A stretch of 64,000 nucleotides of DNA. Source: DATDGX01 sp036521875 (lineage in GTDB: Bacteria; Desulfobacterota; Binatia; Binatales; Binataceae). Under the pieces are notes generated by a model, which saw only the letters and a list, made by a program, of their open reading frames with translations, did not search any database and was not told the origin of the DNA. The stretch covers positions 1-64,000 of the forward strand of contig DATDGX010000006.1 in the NCBI GenBank assembly GCA_036521875.1, given 5' to 3'. Made by a program: the position numbers and the translations under genes. Numbering within the stretch: the stretch's first letter is position 1; each line of letters starts with the position of its first letter. This document shows, piece by piece, positions 50,988 to 59,572 of the stretch.

Positions 50988-53900
50988 GTGTTGTTGGTGC
51001 CTCGTTCCTGTACGTGGCGGTTGTGGACTGTGCTCGCGTCAGTCTCGGTGGTGGTGGGGCTGGCGTTGCTGTTATCGACGCCCGATCGGGCGTCGCCGCA
51101 ATTCGCAACTCGGTCGTTTGATCTACCGGAACCGAAGGGAGCGGCGGAACGCGCCGACCGTGCGGATTTCAATTTCAGCCGGCGTGGGCTTCAGTTCGGA
51201 GTTCCGGAGCGCGCCTATCGAGCTGCGATGCGACATCGACGTCGCCAGGAGCGCCAGCGGGCGAGTACCGATGGAGTCATTTCGGAGGGAGTCATTTCGG
51301 AGGCCGCGGTTCCTCCGCCCCTGACCTGGACGTTCATCGGACCTCAGCCGCTGATCAATGACATTCCCACCTTTGGCGGAATCGCCGTGGGACCGGCGCT
51401 GTCGAGCGTGACGGGACGCGTGACGGCGGTGGTCGCCGACCCGACGGTTGCGGGGCGGGTCTTTGTCGGCACCGCGACCGGAGGAGTTTGGATGCGCGCC
51501 AACGCAACCAGCGCCTTCGTGCCGATCTTCGACGCCGAATCGACCCTGTCGATCGGTTCGCTGGCACTCGATGCGACGACCGCGCCGAATCCCACCCTTT
51601 ACGTAGGGACCGGTGAGGGCGACAACTCCGGCGATTCGTATTACGGTCAGGGCATCTTCGTGTCGAGCGACCTGGGCGCCACTTGGACGCAGCTCGGCGC
51701 AAACTTTCCGCAGCACGTGTCGGTCGGGAGCCTCGCCGTCGATACCTCGCGAAGCCCGCGTTTCATCTACGCGGCGGCGAGTTATGGATCGTCCGCGAGC
51801 CGCTCCGAGGCCTCAATCGACGAAACCGACTTGAGCAAGAACGGCCTCTGGCGTTCGACCGATGGCGGCGCGTCGTGGATTTCATATCCGGCCGGGACCT
51901 TTGGTCCGTCGTGCTTCACCAACGATCCGTGCCCGGCTGAGCAGGTGGTGATCGATACCGTCACGCCCGCGAATGTGTACGTCTCGATTCTTGACACCGG
52001 CGTCTCCGCATCGACCGACTCCGGGAGCACCTGGTCATCGCTCGCATTTCCCGGCATCAGCGGACAGGTTGGGCGGGCGAGCATCGCCGCGAACGGCGGC
52101 ACCGTCTATGCGATGGTGGGTGCGCCAGACGGGATCGAATACCTGGGCCTGTTCAAGTCGACGGATTCCGGCAAGAGCTGGACGGCGAAGACGGTGCCAA
52201 GCGCCGTGGTCGGCGGCAGCGTGACGATCGACGGCTCGAGCGCCGCGAACTTTTCGCAATCGTTCTTCGACCAGGCGCTCGCGATCGATCCCGGCGACCC
52301 GACCGGCGACACGGTCGCCTTCGGCGGCGTGGGAATCTACGTTTCGAGCGACTCGGGGACCACCTGGACATTTCTCGCCGCAAGCGGCGGATCTCATTCG
52401 GACCAGCACGCGATCTCCTTCGACCCAGGCAGCGCGCATAGCTTTTATAACGGCACCGACGGCGGACTCTATCGCTTCGACCATCCGAGTCTCACGTGGA
52501 CTGCGCTCAACTCGACGATCAACGCATCGCAGGTTCAGGCTCTGGGGCCGGACCCGACGCTCAGCACCACGCTCATCGCCGGCTTCCAGGATCTCGGCAC
52601 CGGCCGGTATGACGGCACTCAGCCGCCGCAGGCGGGCTTCACCGCGGTCGACGGACAGGACGGCGGATTTGCGATCTTCGATATAGCAAATCCGTCGTTC
52701 GCGTATCACACTTTTGCGACCACCGGCGCCGGACCTTCGGTCGCACGCTCGAGCGACGGCGGAAAGACCTGGACTTCGACCGCGCCGACGGCAGCGCTCA
52801 GGGCCGCGATGGCGGGAGATGTGGCCGCGTTCTATCCACCGATCGCAGGCGATCCGGCCATCGCCCAACGCGTGATGTTCGGCGCGCATTCGGTCTATGT
52901 GTCGGCCGATGGAATGAACACCTGGGGGCGGGAAACGACCCAGGACCTGACCGGCGGATGCGCCAACGGCGCCTGCGCGCTCGGCGACCTCGAGTTCGCG
53001 CCGTCCGACAACACCAAGGCCTACGCGCTCTCGATGGAGACCAACAGCACCGCGCGGGCAACGCCGTTCAAGTTGTTCACCACTGACCAGGCGAATTTGC
53101 AGGTCGATGCGACGCATCTCAACGGTGCATTTTGGATCGACAAGACATCGCAGCTTCCGCCGCTGCTGTTACCCAATCAGACGCAGGCGACCGGAATCGC
53201 GGTCAATCCGACGGCTTACAACATCGCGTATCTGAGCATCTCGGGATTTACCGCCTCGACCGGTATCGGCCACGTCTTCATGTCGTCCGATTTTGGCGAT
53301 ACCTGGTCGCAGGCCGATGGTAATCCAACCAACCAGATTCCGCCGCCCGCCAACGCGCTGCCCGACGTTCCAGTGCTTCGACTGCTCGTCGACGGCAATG
53401 ACGCGACCGGCCACACGGTGCTGGCCGCGACCGATATCGGCGTGTTCCGCAGCATCGACAGCGGCGCCGACTGGACGTCGTTCAACCAGGGCACGATTCC
53501 GGCGGTGCCGGTTTTCGATCTCGAGCAGAACTCTCTAGGCGTGGTGTTCGCAGGCACCTACGGACGCGGCGTGTACGAACTGGCGGGCGAGGGCGACCCG
53601 CCCGGCAGTCCGACTCCGACGCCGACCGGAACGCCAAGCGCTACTCCAACGCCGACGCGAACACCCACTCCGACGCCGACGGTCGTCACGCCGACTGCGA
53701 CCGCTACGCCGACACGAACTCCAACCCCAACGCCGACGGCGACCGCAACTGCGACTCCGACTCCAACTCCAACTCCAACTCCAACTCCAACGACGACCCC
53801 AACGCCGACGGTGACTCCGACACGAACTCCAACTCCCACGCCGACTGCGACGCCGACACGGACTCCAACGCCGACGGCGACCGCAACTGCAACTCCGACT

Positions 53901-54116
53901 TCAACTCCGACGAGGACCGCAACGCCGACGCCGACTGCAACGCCAACCTCGACTCCAACGCGCACCGCGACGCCGACTGCAACTCCGACCGCGACCAGAA
54001 CCGCGACGCCTACCTTGACGCCAACTCCGACGCGAACTGCAACGCCGACGCCGACGCGCACTCCCACTTCCACTCCCAAGAAGACGCCGACGCGCACGCC
54101 AACTCCCATCCCCTAG
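50988..54116 (+). CDS. Large secreted beta-propeller protein with Thr-Pro-rich stalk
   Basis: 1042 residues. The N-terminus (MLLVPRSCTWRLWTVLASVS) gives a signal peptide. About residues 100-860 repeat BNR/sialidase-like units, e.g. GVWMRANATS, GIFVSSDLGATWTQLGANF, GLWRSTDGGASWISYPAG and GLFKSTDSGKSWTAKTVP, so the region folds as one or two beta-propellers (Vps10/photosystem-stability-like). The last 170 residues are almost only Thr and Pro with some Ala, Arg and Ser. This resembles a rigid, glycosylated stalk. There is no clear sortase or autotransporter signal. It likely binds something outside the cell. GTG 50988 follows an AGGGGGG run; a GTG at 50997 is an alternative. Confidence 0.8.
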   Translation: MLLVPRSCTWRLWTVLASVSVVVGLALLLSTPDRASPQFATRSFDLPEPKGAAERADRADFNFSRRGLQFGVPERAYRAAMRHRRRQERQRASTDGVISEGVISEAAVPPPLTWTFIGPQPLINDIPTFGGIAVGPALSSVTGRVTAVVADPTVAGRVFVGTATGGVWMRANATSAFVPIFDAESTLSIGSLALDATTAPNPTLYVGTGEGDNSGDSYYGQGIFVSSDLGATWTQLGANFPQHVSVGSLAVDTSRSPRFIYAAASYGSSASRSEASIDETDLSKNGLWRSTDGGASWISYPAGTFGPSCFTNDPCPAEQVVIDTVTPANVYVSILDTGVSASTDSGSTWSSLAFPGISGQVGRASIAANGGTVYAMVGAPDGIEYLGLFKSTDSGKSWTAKTVPSAVVGGSVTIDGSSAANFSQSFFDQALAIDPGDPTGDTVAFGGVGIYVSSDSGTTWTFLAASGGSHSDQHAISFDPGSAHSFYNGTDGGLYRFDHPSLTWTALNSTINASQVQALGPDPTLSTTLIAGFQDLGTGRYDGTQPPQAGFTAVDGQDGGFAIFDIANPSFAYHTFATTGAGPSVARSSDGGKTWTSTAPTAALRAAMAGDVAAFYPPIAGDPAIAQRVMFGAHSVYVSADGMNTWGRETTQDLTGGCANGACALGDLEFAPSDNTKAYALSMETNSTARATPFKLFTTDQANLQVDATHLNGAFWIDKTSQLPPLLLPNQTQATGIAVNPTAYNIAYLSISGFTASTGIGHVFMSSDFGDTWSQADGNPTNQIPPPANALPDVPVLRLLVDGNDATGHTVLAATDIGVFRSIDSGADWTSFNQGTIPAVPVFDLEQNSLGVVFAGTYGRGVYELAGEGDPPGSPTPTPTGTPSATPTPTRTPTPTPTVVTPTATATPTRTPTPTPTATATATPTPTPTPTPTPTTTPTPTVTPTRTPTPTPTATPTRTPTPTATATATPTSTPTRTATPTPTATPTSTPTRTATPTATPTATRTATPTLTPTPTRTATPTPTRTPTSTPKKTPTRTPTPIP
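53602..54113 (+). repeat. ACNCCN-type low-complexity array (coding for Thr-Pro)
   Basis: About 510 bp of degenerate ACN-CCN codon pairs inside the 3' end of the propeller gene. The array is in frame and contains few other amino acids. Confidence 0.85.
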
Positions 54117-54170
54117 CGCCAGGAGTCCGGCAGCCCATTGAGTGCGACGCGCGGAACTGTTGTCGCCGAA

Positions 54171-54714
54171 TCAGTCTCGGCGAATCAGGGCGCGGTATTC
54201 TTCGGCGAGAATTCCCATCACGATGGTGTCGTGGTAGCGGCCGCGGTGAAAGCGATCCTCGCGCATCACGCCTTCACGCTTGAAGCCGCACTTCTCGTAC
54301 GACGCGATCGCGCGCGGATTAAAGTCGAAAACATGAAGCCACAAGCGGTGCAGATTCATCTTGTCGAATGCGAGCCGCATAGGCACCCGCATCGCTGCCG
54401 TAGCCCTTGCCCCACAGGGCTTTCTCGCCGATCACGATCCCGACTCCGGCATTGCGGCTATGCCAGTTGATTGCGCGCCAGTCGATCGAGCCGATGTACT
54501 TCGAGCCGGCGAGCGACTCGATCACGAAGATCTTCCGGGTCGGCGACGGTTCCGCCGCGCCCTCGATGAATCTTTCCTCCGCCGCCGATGACACCGGCGC
54601 GCTCACCATCTCTCCGCCGAGAAGTTCGGTTACTTCTTCGTCGTTGATCCATCGCATCACCGCGTCGAGGTCGGATTTCTCGTAGCCCCGGAGTCTTACC
54701 AGTTTGCCGTCCAT
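54171..54714 (-). pseudogene. GNAT acetyltransferase with a frameshift
   Basis: The N-terminal frame (54714 to about 54380) holds the acetyl-CoA region: KLVRLRGYEKSDLDAVMRWI and GIVIGEKALWGKGYGSDA, then loses meaning. The C-terminal frame continues with MRLAFDKMNLHRLWLHVFDF and SYEKCGFKREGVMREDRF, which is the expected rest of a RimJ/RimL-type GNAT. The shift lies near 54380. Restoring GATGCGATGCGG from the present GATGCGG mends the frame, so a 5-base loss by slippage in a GATGC repeat fits. It is a pseudogene unless the assembly is wrong. Confidence 0.8.
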
Positions 54715-54745
54715 CGAAGCCTGCTCGTCAAAGTACTCAGCAGTG

Positions 54746-54777
54746 AGAAAAGAAAAGGGCAGCCACCGCGGCTGCCC
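54746..54777 (-). terminator. Rho-independent terminator after acyl-CoA dehydrogenase 1
   Basis: On the minus strand, an 8-bp stem (GGGCAGCC/GGCTGCCC, 5-base loop) is followed by TTTTCTTTTCT. It lies 25 bp after the stop codon of the gene at 54802. Confidence 0.85.
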
Positions 54778-54801
54778 TTCGGTGCGATTTTTAATTCGCG
54801 A

Positions 54802-56004
54802 TTAGCCCTTGGGCAGCCCCAGTACCCGCTCGCCGATGATGTTGTGCTGGATTTCGCTGGTGCCGCCGGCGATCGTGAGCGCCCTCGAGGACAGCATCCG
54901 GTACGACCACTTGCCCTTGTCGAACGCGTACGGCGCCTTGAATTCCAACTGACTGTATGGTCCCAGGATCTCCATCGCGAACTTGTTCATCCGCAGATTG
55001 AGCTCGCTAGTACAGAGCTTGAGCACCGAGCCCTCGGGTCCCGGCGGCAGTCCTTTGAGCCGCCGCGTGAGCTGGCGATAGCCGGTGTATTTGAGGGCAG
55101 CAGCCTCGCACGCGAACTGCGACAGCTTCTGGCGGACGCTGGTGTCGTCCCATGCGCGGTGGCCGTTGCTGGGCACGGACTTCGCGAGTTCGACCAGCTC
55201 TTTGACCTGGCCCATCACGTCGCGGCCGCCGCCGATTCCCGAGCGCTCGAACATCAGCGTCGTGATCGCCACCTGCCATCCCTGGTTCTTCTCGCCGATC
55301 AGATTCTTCTTCGGCACCTTGACGTCCTCGAAGAAGACCTCGTTGAAGTTGGCGTCGCCGGTTATCTGCACCAGCGGGCGCACCGTGACACCGGGGCTAT
55401 GCATGTCGACGAGGATGTAGCTGATGCCCTTGTGCTTGGGCGCCTCCGGATCGGTGCGGACCAGCAGGATGCACCAGTCCGCGTGATGCGCATCGGAGGT
55501 CCAGACCTTCTGCCCATTGACGACGAAGTAATCGCCGTCTTCCACGGCGCGGGTCTGCAGCGACGCCACGTCGGAGCCGGAGTTAGGCTCGGAGTATCCC
55601 TGGCACCAGATTTCTTCGCCGGACAAAATCTTGGGGACGTAGCGCTTCTTCTGCTCCTCGGTGCCCCATTGGATGAGGGTGGGGCCGACCAACATGATGC
55701 CGAGGCCGTTCACCAGCATCGGCGCATTGACCTTGGCCATTTCCTCGCCGTAGATGAGCTGCTGCGTGATCGTCGCGCCGCGCCCGCCGTACTCTTTGGG
55801 CCAGCTCAGACCGACCCATCGGCCTTCGTGCATCTTGCGATGCCATTTGAGCCGTCGCTGCCAATCGTCGGCGGTCTCATGCATCATGCCGAGCTCGTCG
55901 TCCTCGGAACCTTTGCGCTTGCTGTCCGGGGGCAGATTGGCTGCGAGCCAGCTTCTGAACTCCTGCCGGAACGCCTCGTCCTCGGCGCTGAACTTGAAAT
56001 CCAT
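54802..56004 (-). CDS. Acyl-CoA dehydrogenase 1
   Basis: 400 residues. FAD-dependent acyl-CoA dehydrogenase: FSAEDEAFRQEFRSWLAANL at the start, GLSWPKEYGGRGATITQQLI, the flavin/substrate pattern CQGYSEPNSGSDVASLQT, and GWQVAITTLMFERSG. It ends IQHNIIGERVLGLPKG, a tail shared with the other three paralogs nearby. It oxidises an acyl-CoA at the alpha-beta bond and passes electrons to ETF. The chain length or type of acyl group cannot be read. Here an insertion (PPDSKRKGSEDDELGMM) distinguishes it from copies 2-4. Confidence 0.93.
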   Translation of the reverse strand: MDFKFSAEDEAFRQEFRSWLAANLPPDSKRKGSEDDELGMMHETADDWQRRLKWHRKMHEGRWVGLSWPKEYGGRGATITQQLIYGEEMAKVNAPMLVNGLGIMLVGPTLIQWGTEEQKKRYVPKILSGEEIWCQGYSEPNSGSDVASLQTRAVEDGDYFVVNGQKVWTSDAHHADWCILLVRTDPEAPKHKGISYILVDMHSPGVTVRPLVQITGDANFNEVFFEDVKVPKKNLIGEKNQGWQVAITTLMFERSGIGGGRDVMGQVKELVELAKSVPSNGHRAWDDTSVRQKLSQFACEAAALKYTGYRQLTRRLKGLPPGPEGSVLKLCTSELNLRMNKFAMEILGPYSQLEFKAPYAFDKGKWSYRMLSSRALTIAGGTSEIQHNIIGERVLGLPKG

Positions 56005-56107
56005 CTATCTCGATGCCTCCGTGAGCGGGGCCGGTCGCTGGATGCAAGCCTGGCCGCGCCACCTGGCGTCGGTTGGCCGCTGGGCCCCTAACACCTGTTA
56101 TATAAGC

Positions 56108-56125
56108 CGCGGGTCAAAACCCGCG
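56108..56125. promoter_or_regulatory. GC-rich palindrome in the leader of acyl-CoA dehydrogenase 1
   Basis: CGCGGGT, four bases, ACCCGCG, about 104-121 bp before the start at 56004. On the minus strand it overlaps the spacer between a TTGCGC and a TATATA, so it could be an operator or just a hairpin without a T-tract. Confidence 0.3.
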
Positions 56126-56255
56126 CAAGCAGGGCAGGGCGCCGCGGCGGGCGTCTACTTACGGCTCGCCCCACGAGACACTGCAGCGAGGTGCCCTCGC
56201 GACATCGCAGCCAACTCGCGCGCGCCGGGATTTGGCGATTCTTCGCGATGGGCAA

Positions 56256-56930
56256 TCACCCGCCGTTTCCTCGAGCGTGTGGAAGCCGATAGCTCGTCGC
56301 GTATTCGGGGACCTGGATGCCGGCGGCGAGACGATCGTCCGCAATCGGCGCGCCGGGCACCACGTTCAGCGGAATGACGCCGGCCCAGATCGGCAGCGCA
56401 TAGTCTTCCTCATCGTCGTTGGGGCCGCCGGGACGAAGCTTGGCTGATGCCTCCGTGATCAGAAGTCCCAGCACGCTGGTTGCCGCCAGTTCATGTCGAT
56501 TGGGCGGCCGCGCGTCGCGCCATCGTCCGGGGAAGACGTGCTCGATAAGGGCGTGGAGCACGCTCGTCTTCTCGGCGTCATCGGTCACCTCTTCGGCGCT
56601 GCCGAGGATTAAGGCGGAACGATAGTTGACCGAGTGATGGAACGCGGAGCGCGCCAGGATGAGAGCATCGATATGCGTGACCGTCACGCAGAGTGGAATT
56701 CCGCCCGCAGCGGACCGCAGCATCCTGCTGGCTGCCGAGCCATGCAGGTAAAGCCGCTCGCCGATGCGAACATGAAGGGTGGGGATTACGAACGGCGCTC
56801 CCTGCTGGATGAAACCGACATGGCAGAACAGGGCGTCGTCGATGATCCGGTGGACTACTTCGCGGTCATAGGACGCGCGTTTCGGCAGTCGTTTCAGCCG
56901 GGTTCGTTCGGTGGGCCGTATCGCTTCCAT
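56256..56930 (-). CDS. Pyridoxamine 5'-phosphate oxidase-like flavin-binding protein
   Basis: 224 residues, split-barrel flavin-binding fold of the Pyridox_ox_2 type. Visible are RASYDREVVHRIIDDALFCH, VGFIQQGAPFVIPTLHVRIG, LYLHGSAASRMLRS, FHHSVNYRSALILGSAEEV. It may bind FMN and reduce or oxidise a small molecule, or have a B6 link. I place the start at ATG 56930 since AGGAG lies six bases upstream; an upstream ATG at 56957 is the alternative. The gene is divergent from the MocR regulator with only 31 bp between starts. Confidence 0.8.
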   Translation of the reverse strand: MEAIRPTERTRLKRLPKRASYDREVVHRIIDDALFCHVGFIQQGAPFVIPTLHVRIGERLYLHGSAASRMLRSAAGGIPLCVTVTHIDALILARSAFHHSVNYRSALILGSAEEVTDDAEKTSVLHALIEHVFPGRWRDARPPNRHELAATSVLGLLITEASAKLRPGGPNDDEEDYALPIWAGVIPLNVVPGAPIADDRLAAGIQVPEYATSYRLPHARGNGG

Positions 56931-56961
56931 CTCCCGCTCCTTTATGTAACAGTACAAACTA

Positions 56962-58287
56962 ATGAACGTATCATCACATTATCAGATTCGCGGAAAGTCA
57001 GGCAATCAGATCGCCGCCAGTATCGAAGAGGCGATTCGCAACGGCCGGGTGGCCGCGGGCGGGCGTCTCCCCGCCATTCGTTCGCTGGCGAGAAACCTGA
57101 AGGTCAGTCCGACCACCGTGGCCGCCGCCTATTCGGCGCTGCGGATGCGCGGCCTACTGCGCGGCAGCGGCCGGCGGGGAACCATGGTAAATCGCAGGCC
57201 GCCGCTGGTGACGCCAGCGATGCCGCGCTTGCCGGCGGGAGTGCGCAACCTGATGGATGGCAACCCCGACGTGAAGCTGCTGCCCGCGCTCCGCGATATC
57301 CTGCCGAGAATCGAATGCTCAGCGCCACTGTACGGAGGCACTACCACCAGCGCGGAGCTCCTCGAACTCGCGCGGCGGCAATTCGAAGCCGACGGAATAA
57401 CGGCGAAGTCGCTGACCATGGCGAGCGGCGCGATGGATGCGATCGAGCGCGTCCTCCAGGCGCATCTCGGCCCCGGCGATCTGGTCGGAGTCGAAGATCC
57501 GAGTTATCGGGGCACCCTCGATTTGATTGCGGCGCTGAGCTTGGTCGCCGAGCCGATTGCGATCGACCAGTTTGGTCCGACCCCGGAGGCGCTGGCGCAA
57601 GCGATGCGCGCGGGAATTTCCGCCGTGATCGTCACGCCACGCGGACAAAATCCGACCGGCTCCGGCCTCGATAAAAAGCGGGTGCTGGCCCTGGGTGACG
57701 TTCTTGCCCGCAAGCCCGAGGTGCTTCTGGTCGAGGATGATTTCACCGGGCCGATTTCAGGCGTGCCGGCGTTTTCGTTGTGCCCTGGCCGCGAGCGATG
57801 GGCCGTCGTGCGTTCGGTCTCCAAGGCGCTCGGCCCGGACCTGCGGCTCGCACTGATCGCGGGCGATCCGCTGACCATCGCGCGAGTCGAGGGGCGCCAG
57901 CGCCTGGGCCCGCGATGGATTAGCCACATTCTGCAGGAGATGGTGATTGCGATGTGGTCCGACGCGAAGATCACGCGCCTGGTTCGGCGCGCGGCCGAGA
58001 CGTACACGGCGCGCCGGCAAGCCTTAGTCGCGGCACTCAGGAAACATGGAATCGAGATTCACGGCCGCTCCGGACTGAATGTCTGGATTCCAGTCGCCGA
58101 GGAGACCGCGACCGTCCAGGCGCTCCTGAATTCAGGATGGGCAGTACTGGCTGGCGAATCGTTCCGGCTGAAAACCGCGCCGGCAATTCGCGTGATGACC
58201 GCGACGCTGGAAGTTGAGGAAGCTCCACGCCTCGCCCGCGATATCGCAGCGGCGCTTCATCCGCGCGGCGGGTCGCATATGGTGTAG
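56962..58287 (+). CDS. MocR/PtsJ-type GntR-aminotransferase regulator
   Basis: 441 residues. The N-terminal GntR winged helix (about 8-76: NQIAASIEEAIRNGRVAAGG, RSLARNLKVSPTTVAAAYSA) is joined to a fold-type I aminotransferase domain. The PLP-binding Lys lies in VRSVSKALGPDLRLA. MocR-type regulators usually sense PLP or related compounds. The divergent, 31-bp distant PNPOx-like gene is the likely target, since this arrangement is common for vitamin-B6 control. TGTA-ACAG-TACA at 56945-56956 lies between the starts and could be part of the operator. Confidence 0.85.
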   Translation: MNVSSHYQIRGKSGNQIAASIEEAIRNGRVAAGGRLPAIRSLARNLKVSPTTVAAAYSALRMRGLLRGSGRRGTMVNRRPPLVTPAMPRLPAGVRNLMDGNPDVKLLPALRDILPRIECSAPLYGGTTTSAELLELARRQFEADGITAKSLTMASGAMDAIERVLQAHLGPGDLVGVEDPSYRGTLDLIAALSLVAEPIAIDQFGPTPEALAQAMRAGISAVIVTPRGQNPTGSGLDKKRVLALGDVLARKPEVLLVEDDFTGPISGVPAFSLCPGRERWAVVRSVSKALGPDLRLALIAGDPLTIARVEGRQRLGPRWISHILQEMVIAMWSDAKITRLVRRAAETYTARRQALVAALRKHGIEIHGRSGLNVWIPVAEETATVQALLNSGWAVLAGESFRLKTAPAIRVMTATLEVEEAPRLARDIAAALHPRGGSHMV

Positions 58288-58317
58288 CGAAAATCCCGCG
58301 CTCTCGATCGGCCGTTC

Positions 58318-59496
58318 CTATCCCTTCGGCAGTCCCAGCACGCGCTCGCCGATGATGTTGTGCTGGATCTGATTCGTCCCGCCGTAGATTGTCGGTCCGC
58401 GCGCCGACAGCATCCGCAGCGACCATTTACCATGGTCCGGCGCGAACGGCGCGTTGTACTCGAGCTGACTGTATGGTCCGAGCAGCTCCATCGCGAAGAT
58501 CGCCATCTTGAGTGAGAGCTCGGTGCCGCACAGCTTCATCATCGAGCCTTCCGGCCCTGGTGGCAGCCCCTTCACCTGCCGCGTGAGCTGGCGATATCCG
58601 GTGTACTTGAGCGCGTTCGCCTCACACGCGAAGCCAGCGATCTTCTGCCGAACACTGTCATACTCCCACGCACTCTTGCCGTTACGCTGTATGCGCTTGG
58701 CAAGCCGGGCAAGCTCCTCGATTTCCGAAAGATTGCCGAGCGCGCTGCCCGAGCGCTCGAACATCAGCGTCGTGATCGCGACCTGCCATCCATTGTTCTT
58801 CTCGCCGACCAGGTTCTTGCGCGGCACCCGCACGTCCTCGAAAAAAACTTCGTTGAAACCCTTGCCGCCGGTGATTTGTACCAGCGGTCGCACGGTGACG
58901 CCGGGACTGTGCATATCGACCAACAGGTAGGAGATGCCCTTATGCTTGGGTACCGCGGGATCGGTGCGGACCAGCAGGAAGATCATGTCCGCATGTTGCG
59001 CCATCGAGGTCCACACCTTCTGCCCGTTGACGACGAAGTAGTCGCCGTCCTCGACCGCGCGCGTCTGCAGCGAGGCGAGGTCCGATCCCGAGCCAGGTTC
59101 CGAATAGCCCTGGCACCAGATTTCCTCGGCGGTGAGAATCTTCGGGATGTAGCGGCGCTTCTGCTCCTCGGTCCCCCAGTGCATCAGGGTCGGCCCGAGC
59201 AGACTGATTCCCATCCCGGCGTAGGGCACATTCAATCCAATTCGCTCAAGCTCCTCGTGATAGACCGTCGATTGTAGCACGCTGGCGCCGCGGCCGCCGT
59301 ATTCTTTCGGCCAGTGGAGCGCGACCCACCCGTCTTCGTTGAGCTTGCGATGCCACCTGACGCGCGCATCCCACTCGCTGTCGCTCTCGTCGCCGAGCAT
59401 CTCGCGCGATTGCGGCGCGAACTGCTTGTTCGTGTCGAGCCAGCCGCGAAACTCGTGGCGAAAGGCTTCGTCCTCGGGACTGTAGTTGAAATCCAT
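58318..59496 (-). CDS. Acyl-CoA dehydrogenase 2
   Basis: 392 residues. It shares with its neighbours MDFNYSPEDEAFRHEFRGWL at the start, CQGYSEPGSGSDLASLQT, VPRKNLVGEKNNGWQVAITT and IQHNIIGERVLGLPKG at the end. Mechanism as for copy 1. The gap to copy 3 upstream is 76 bp, so it could be part of one transcript read from right to left. Confidence 0.93.
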   Translation of the reverse strand: MDFNYSPEDEAFRHEFRGWLDTNKQFAPQSREMLGDESDSEWDARVRWHRKLNEDGWVALHWPKEYGGRGASVLQSTVYHEELERIGLNVPYAGMGISLLGPTLMHWGTEEQKRRYIPKILTAEEIWCQGYSEPGSGSDLASLQTRAVEDGDYFVVNGQKVWTSMAQHADMIFLLVRTDPAVPKHKGISYLLVDMHSPGVTVRPLVQITGGKGFNEVFFEDVRVPRKNLVGEKNNGWQVAITTLMFERSGSALGNLSEIEELARLAKRIQRNGKSAWEYDSVRQKIAGFACEANALKYTGYRQLTRQVKGLPPGPEGSMMKLCGTELSLKMAIFAMELLGPYSQLEYNAPFAPDHGKWSLRMLSARGPTIYGGTNQIQHNIIGERVLGLPKG

Positions 59497-59572
59497 GAAC
59501 TTACTTCCTCGCCGCTGATTTTCGCGCGCCGAATCGTTGCCAGTCTAGACCGCTATCACTTGGACTTGAGCG

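Noticed and set aside
53602..54113. CRISPR-like repetitive DNA
   Set aside because: The periodicity is two codons, it is in frame with the propeller gene and has no spacers.
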